From Catellatospora tritici (GTDB lineage Bacteria > Actinomycetota > Actinomycetes > Mycobacteriales > Micromonosporaceae): a stretch of DNA of 64,000 bases. The stretch is from positions 1-64,000 of the forward strand of contig NZ_JAHRCY010000010.1 in NCBI RefSeq assembly GCF_019083965.1. Direction: 5' to 3'. The notes under the pieces were generated by a model. It ran no database searches. It was not told the DNA's origin and saw only the letters and a list, made by a program, of their open reading frames with translations. Below are positions 61,840 to 64,000 of the stretch, one piece after another. The position numbers and the translations under genes were made by a program. The number at the start of each line of letters is the position of its first letter. The stretch's first letter is position 1.

Positions 61840-63149
61840 GGATGGACCGAACCACGCCGCGGCGCGAGTTCGTGCCAGATGTGAGCGCGGTTACAGGCCT
61901 CGTCCTCCAGGTGGCGCGGCCGCGCGGCGGCCAGACCGGCGACGGCCTGCACCACGGCGGCGCCGACCAGGAAGCCCAGCGGCAGGGTCCAGCCGCCGGT
62001 GAGCTCGTACAGCACGCCGACGACCAGCGGACCGAGGGCGGCGATCAGGTAGCCGGTGCTCTGCGCGAACGCCGACAGCGCCACCACGCCCTGCGGCGTG
62101 CGCGCCCGCATCCCGATCATCGCCAGGGCCAGCGGGAACGCGCTCTGCCCGATCGCCAGCAGGGCCACCCAGGCCAGGGCGCCGGTGTGCGGGGCCAGGG
62201 CGAGGCCGACGTACGAGGCGATCATCGCGGTGGACATCAGCAGCACCAGGCCGCGCAGGTTGCGCAGGCGGCCCGCGATGGTCGGCATGAGCAGCGCCAT
62301 CGGCACCCCGAACGCGGGCACCGCCGCCAGCAGCAGGCCCGCAGTGGTCGGGCTGAACCGCGCGTCGCGGAACATCTGGGCCAGCCAGCCCATGGTGGCG
62401 TATCCGCTGAGCGACTGGGCGCCGAAGTAGATCGCCAGCGCCCAACCCAGGCGCGTGCGCCCCGGCCGCAGCGGCTCGCCGTCGTCGGAAGCGGTGTCGC
62501 GGGTGGCCGCCCGGCGGCGGGTGGCCAGCCAGGGCAGCGCCGCGGCCAGGGCGAGCAGGGCCCAGACGCCCATGCCGGCGCGCCAGCCGCCCAGCGCGTG
62601 CGCGATCGGCACCGACACCGCCGCGGCCAGGGTGCTGCCCAGGATCAGGGTCATCGAGTAGACGCCGGTGAGCAGCCCGGCCCGGTGCGGGAAGTGTTCC
62701 TTGACCAGTCCGGGCAGCAGGATGTTCGCCACCGCGATGCCCGCCAGCGCCAGCGCGCTGCTGACCAGGAACACGGCGGCCGAGTTCGTGACGACCCGGA
62801 TGAGCTGTCCCACCGCCAGCAGCAGCATCGAGCCGACCAGCAGCTGCGCGGCGGAGAAGCGGCGGGCCAGGCGCGGGGTGAGCGCCCCGAACGCGGCGAA
62901 GCTCAGCGCGGGCAGGGTGGTGATGGCGCCCGCGGCGGTGGCCGACAGGTGCAGTCCGGCGCTCACCTCGTCGAGCAGCGCCCCGAGGCTGGTGATGGCG
63001 GCGCGCAGGTTCAGCGCGACCAGCACGATGCCCACGCCCGCGAGCAGGGCGGCCCGGCCGCGGGCGGGCAGGGTGGTGACCCGCGCGGCGCGAGGTGCGA
63101 TCATCTGCGGCACGGCGGTAGGTAGGGCCTCCACGGCTGTCGGCGGCAT
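61836..63149 (-). CDS. MFS transporter (CynX/NimT family)
   Basis: A 437-residue transporter. Family pattern: GVGIVLVALNLRAAITSLG near the first span, and LLTGVYSMTLILGSTLAAAV. Start ATG 63149, with GGAGG next to it (very short gap). Longer frames to 63263 cross the divergent regulator. First of the three-gene MFS array. Cyanate/nitroimidazole names in the family do not fix the substrate. Confidence 0.88.
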   Translation of the reverse strand: MPPTAVEALPTAVPQMIAPRAARVTTLPARGRAALLAGVGIVLVALNLRAAITSLGALLDEVSAGLHLSATAAGAITTLPALSFAAFGALTPRLARRFSAAQLLVGSMLLLAVGQLIRVVTNSAAVFLVSSALALAGIAVANILLPGLVKEHFPHRAGLLTGVYSMTLILGSTLAAAVSVPIAHALGGWRAGMGVWALLALAAALPWLATRRRAATRDTASDDGEPLRPGRTRLGWALAIYFGAQSLSGYATMGWLAQMFRDARFSPTTAGLLLAAVPAFGVPMALLMPTIAGRLRNLRGLVLLMSTAMIASYVGLALAPHTGALAWVALLAIGQSAFPLALAMIGMRARTPQGVVALSAFAQSTGYLIAALGPLVVGVLYELTGGWTLPLGFLVGAAVVQAVAGLAAARPRHLEDEACNRAHIWHELAPRRGSVHP

Positions 63150-63161
63150 ACCTCCGATCGT

Positions 63162-63181
63162 AGAATCATGGGATGAATTCT
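63162..63181. promoter_or_regulatory. Candidate GntR operator
   Basis: AGAATCAT GGG ATGAATTCT: near-perfect inverted arms between the MFS array and the divergent regulator. Confidence 0.5.
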
Positions 63182-63199
63182 GAGCTGGAGATGTAAGCA

Positions 63200-63859
63200 A
63201 TGACACTGCGCTCCCCGATGCGCCAGACCCTGGTGCCACAGGTGATCGAGCAGCTGCGCACACAGATCAGCTCGGGTGAATGGCCCGTGGGCAGCCGCAT
63301 TCCCACCGAACCCGACCTGGCCGCCGCGCTGGGCGTCGGGCGCAACACCGTCCGCGAGGCGGTCCGGGCCCTGGTGCACGCCGGGGTCCTCGAATGCCGC
63401 CAGGGCTCCGGCACGTACGTCACCGCCACCCACGAGCTCACCGGCGTCGTGGCACGGCGCCTGGTCGACGCGGAGATGGCCGAGGCGGTCGAGGTCCGAC
63501 GCGCGTTCGAGGTGGAGGCGGCGCGGCTGGCGGCGCAGCGGCGTACCCCCGCCGACCTGGACCTGCTCGACGAGCTGCTGGCCCGGCGCGAGCAGTGCTG
63601 GGCCGACGGCGACGCGGCCGCGTTCGTCGCCGCCGACGCCGACCTGCACATGGCGATCGTCACCGCCGCCCACAACGCGATGCTCGCCGAGCTCTACGCC
63701 TCCTTCGGCACCGCCATGCGGGCCAGCCTCAGCCAGCACTTCGGCGGACGGCTCACCGAGGAGCGGTACACCGACCACGGCGACCTGGTCGAGGCGATCC
63801 GCGCGGCCGACCCCACCCGCGCCGCCCGCGCCGCCGCCGCCTACCTCGACCCGGCCTAG
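63200..63859 (+). CDS. GntR-family regulator (FadR type)
   Basis: A 219-residue repressor. Winged helix-turn-helix (VIEQLRTQISSGEWPVGSRI, TEPDLAAALGVGRNTVREAV) in residues about 15-75, then an FCD-type helical effector domain. ATG 63200 with GGAG 10 nt upstream. Divergent from the MFS array and therefore its likely repressor. Ligand unknown. Confidence 0.92.
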   Translation: MTLRSPMRQTLVPQVIEQLRTQISSGEWPVGSRIPTEPDLAAALGVGRNTVREAVRALVHAGVLECRQGSGTYVTATHELTGVVARRLVDAEMAEAVEVRRAFEVEAARLAAQRRTPADLDLLDELLARREQCWADGDAAAFVAADADLHMAIVTAAHNAMLAELYASFGTAMRASLSQHFGGRLTEERYTDHGDLVEAIRAADPTRAARAAAAYLDPA

Positions 63860-63860
63860 C

Positions 63861-64000
63861 GTGCCTGACGCCCCGCCTCAGGCGGCCGCTGCGGCGTTCC
63901 GAAGTGACGTTCAGCTCGCGGTCATCGGGGAGGTCGTGGCGGCGGCGGGTGGGGCCGGGGTGCCGGTGTGGCTGCGTGGCGGGTGGGCGATGGACTTCTA
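63861..64000 (+). CDS. Nucleotidyltransferase, aminoglycoside/lincosamide adenylyltransferase-like (5' part)
   Basis: GTG 63861 opens a frame that stays open to the window end. Residues VPVWLRGGWAMDF match the conserved start of small nucleotidyltransferases that modify aminoglycosides or lincosamides. The active-site DxD region would be just off the end. Starts one base after the GntR stop (63857-63859), so it may be co-transcribed with it. Confidence 0.6.
   Translation, partial: MPDAPPQAAAAAFRSDVQLAVIGEVVAAAGGAGVPVWLRGGWAMDF

Overview
The window is high-GC DNA from a filamentous actinomycete, most likely Micromonosporaceae. The signs are a complete Pup-proteasome locus in the actinobacterial order, F420-type and P450 redox genes, many GTG starts, many promoters whose -10 box lies 6-7 nt before the start codon (leaderless mRNAs), and short GAAGGGGCCCTTC palindromes between genes. 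No rRNA, tRNA, CRISPR array, prophage or insertion sequence was found. The taxonomic call rests on gene content and style only.

Layout. 1-7360 (minus strand): a RecB-like nuclease, a NarL-type two-component pair and a MacB/FtsX-type ABC exporter, followed by the start of a second ABC ATPase that shares a 452-bp perfect repeat with the first. 7459-10158: site-2 protease, TrmI tRNA m1A58 methyltransferase and a conserved partner, ending at a strong terminator. 10257-25699 is the proteasome region: ferredoxin, arc/mpa, two glycosyltransferase-type genes on the opposite strand, dop, pup (already ending in Glu), a decaying HNH endonuclease gene whose 3' end overlaps prcB, prcB, prcA, an inserted rmlB, pafA, a 70-residue membrane protein, a DUF3866 gene, pafB and pafC. 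25723-28304: a small membrane protein, tatA, tatC and a diacylglycerol/lipid kinase.

28288-31136 is a P450 whose gene overlaps a natural ferredoxin-reductase fusion, a self-contained electron chain. 31241-37356 holds a HAD hydrolase, the HelY-type helicase, a MHYT sensor, a 5'-3' exonuclease and a DUF6328-like membrane protein. 37490-44336 is a mixed metabolic stretch: universal stress protein, acyl-CoA dehydrogenase, cysteine dioxygenase coupled to a rhodanese, a DUF1684 protein, an anchored FKBP isomerase and aroA. 44440-47760: a serine hydrolase with an internal Pro-rich minisatellite, and a TetR/AlkB divergent pair.

47861-53321 is a pyrimidine/hydantoin module: LLM flavin/F420 oxidoreductase, dihydropyrimidinase, beta-ureidopropionase-like nitrilase and an APC permease. 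It is followed by a cold-shock gene with an extraordinary pure C/G homopolymer block. 54045-59084: a Mth938-like protein, an enoyl-CoA hydratase with an unclear start, an APC-type transporter and an LtrA protein. 59334-63149 is a three-transporter MFS array divergent from a GntR regulator. The window ends inside a nucleotidyltransferase gene.

The best candidates for something unusual are the broken HNH gene embedded in the proteasome operon with a nested prcB start, the uncharacterised 70-residue membrane protein beside pafA, the hydantoin module with an F420-type enzyme in place of a recognisable pyrimidine dehydrogenase, the folded intergenic elements, and the 78-bp C/G block (which may be an assembly artefact).
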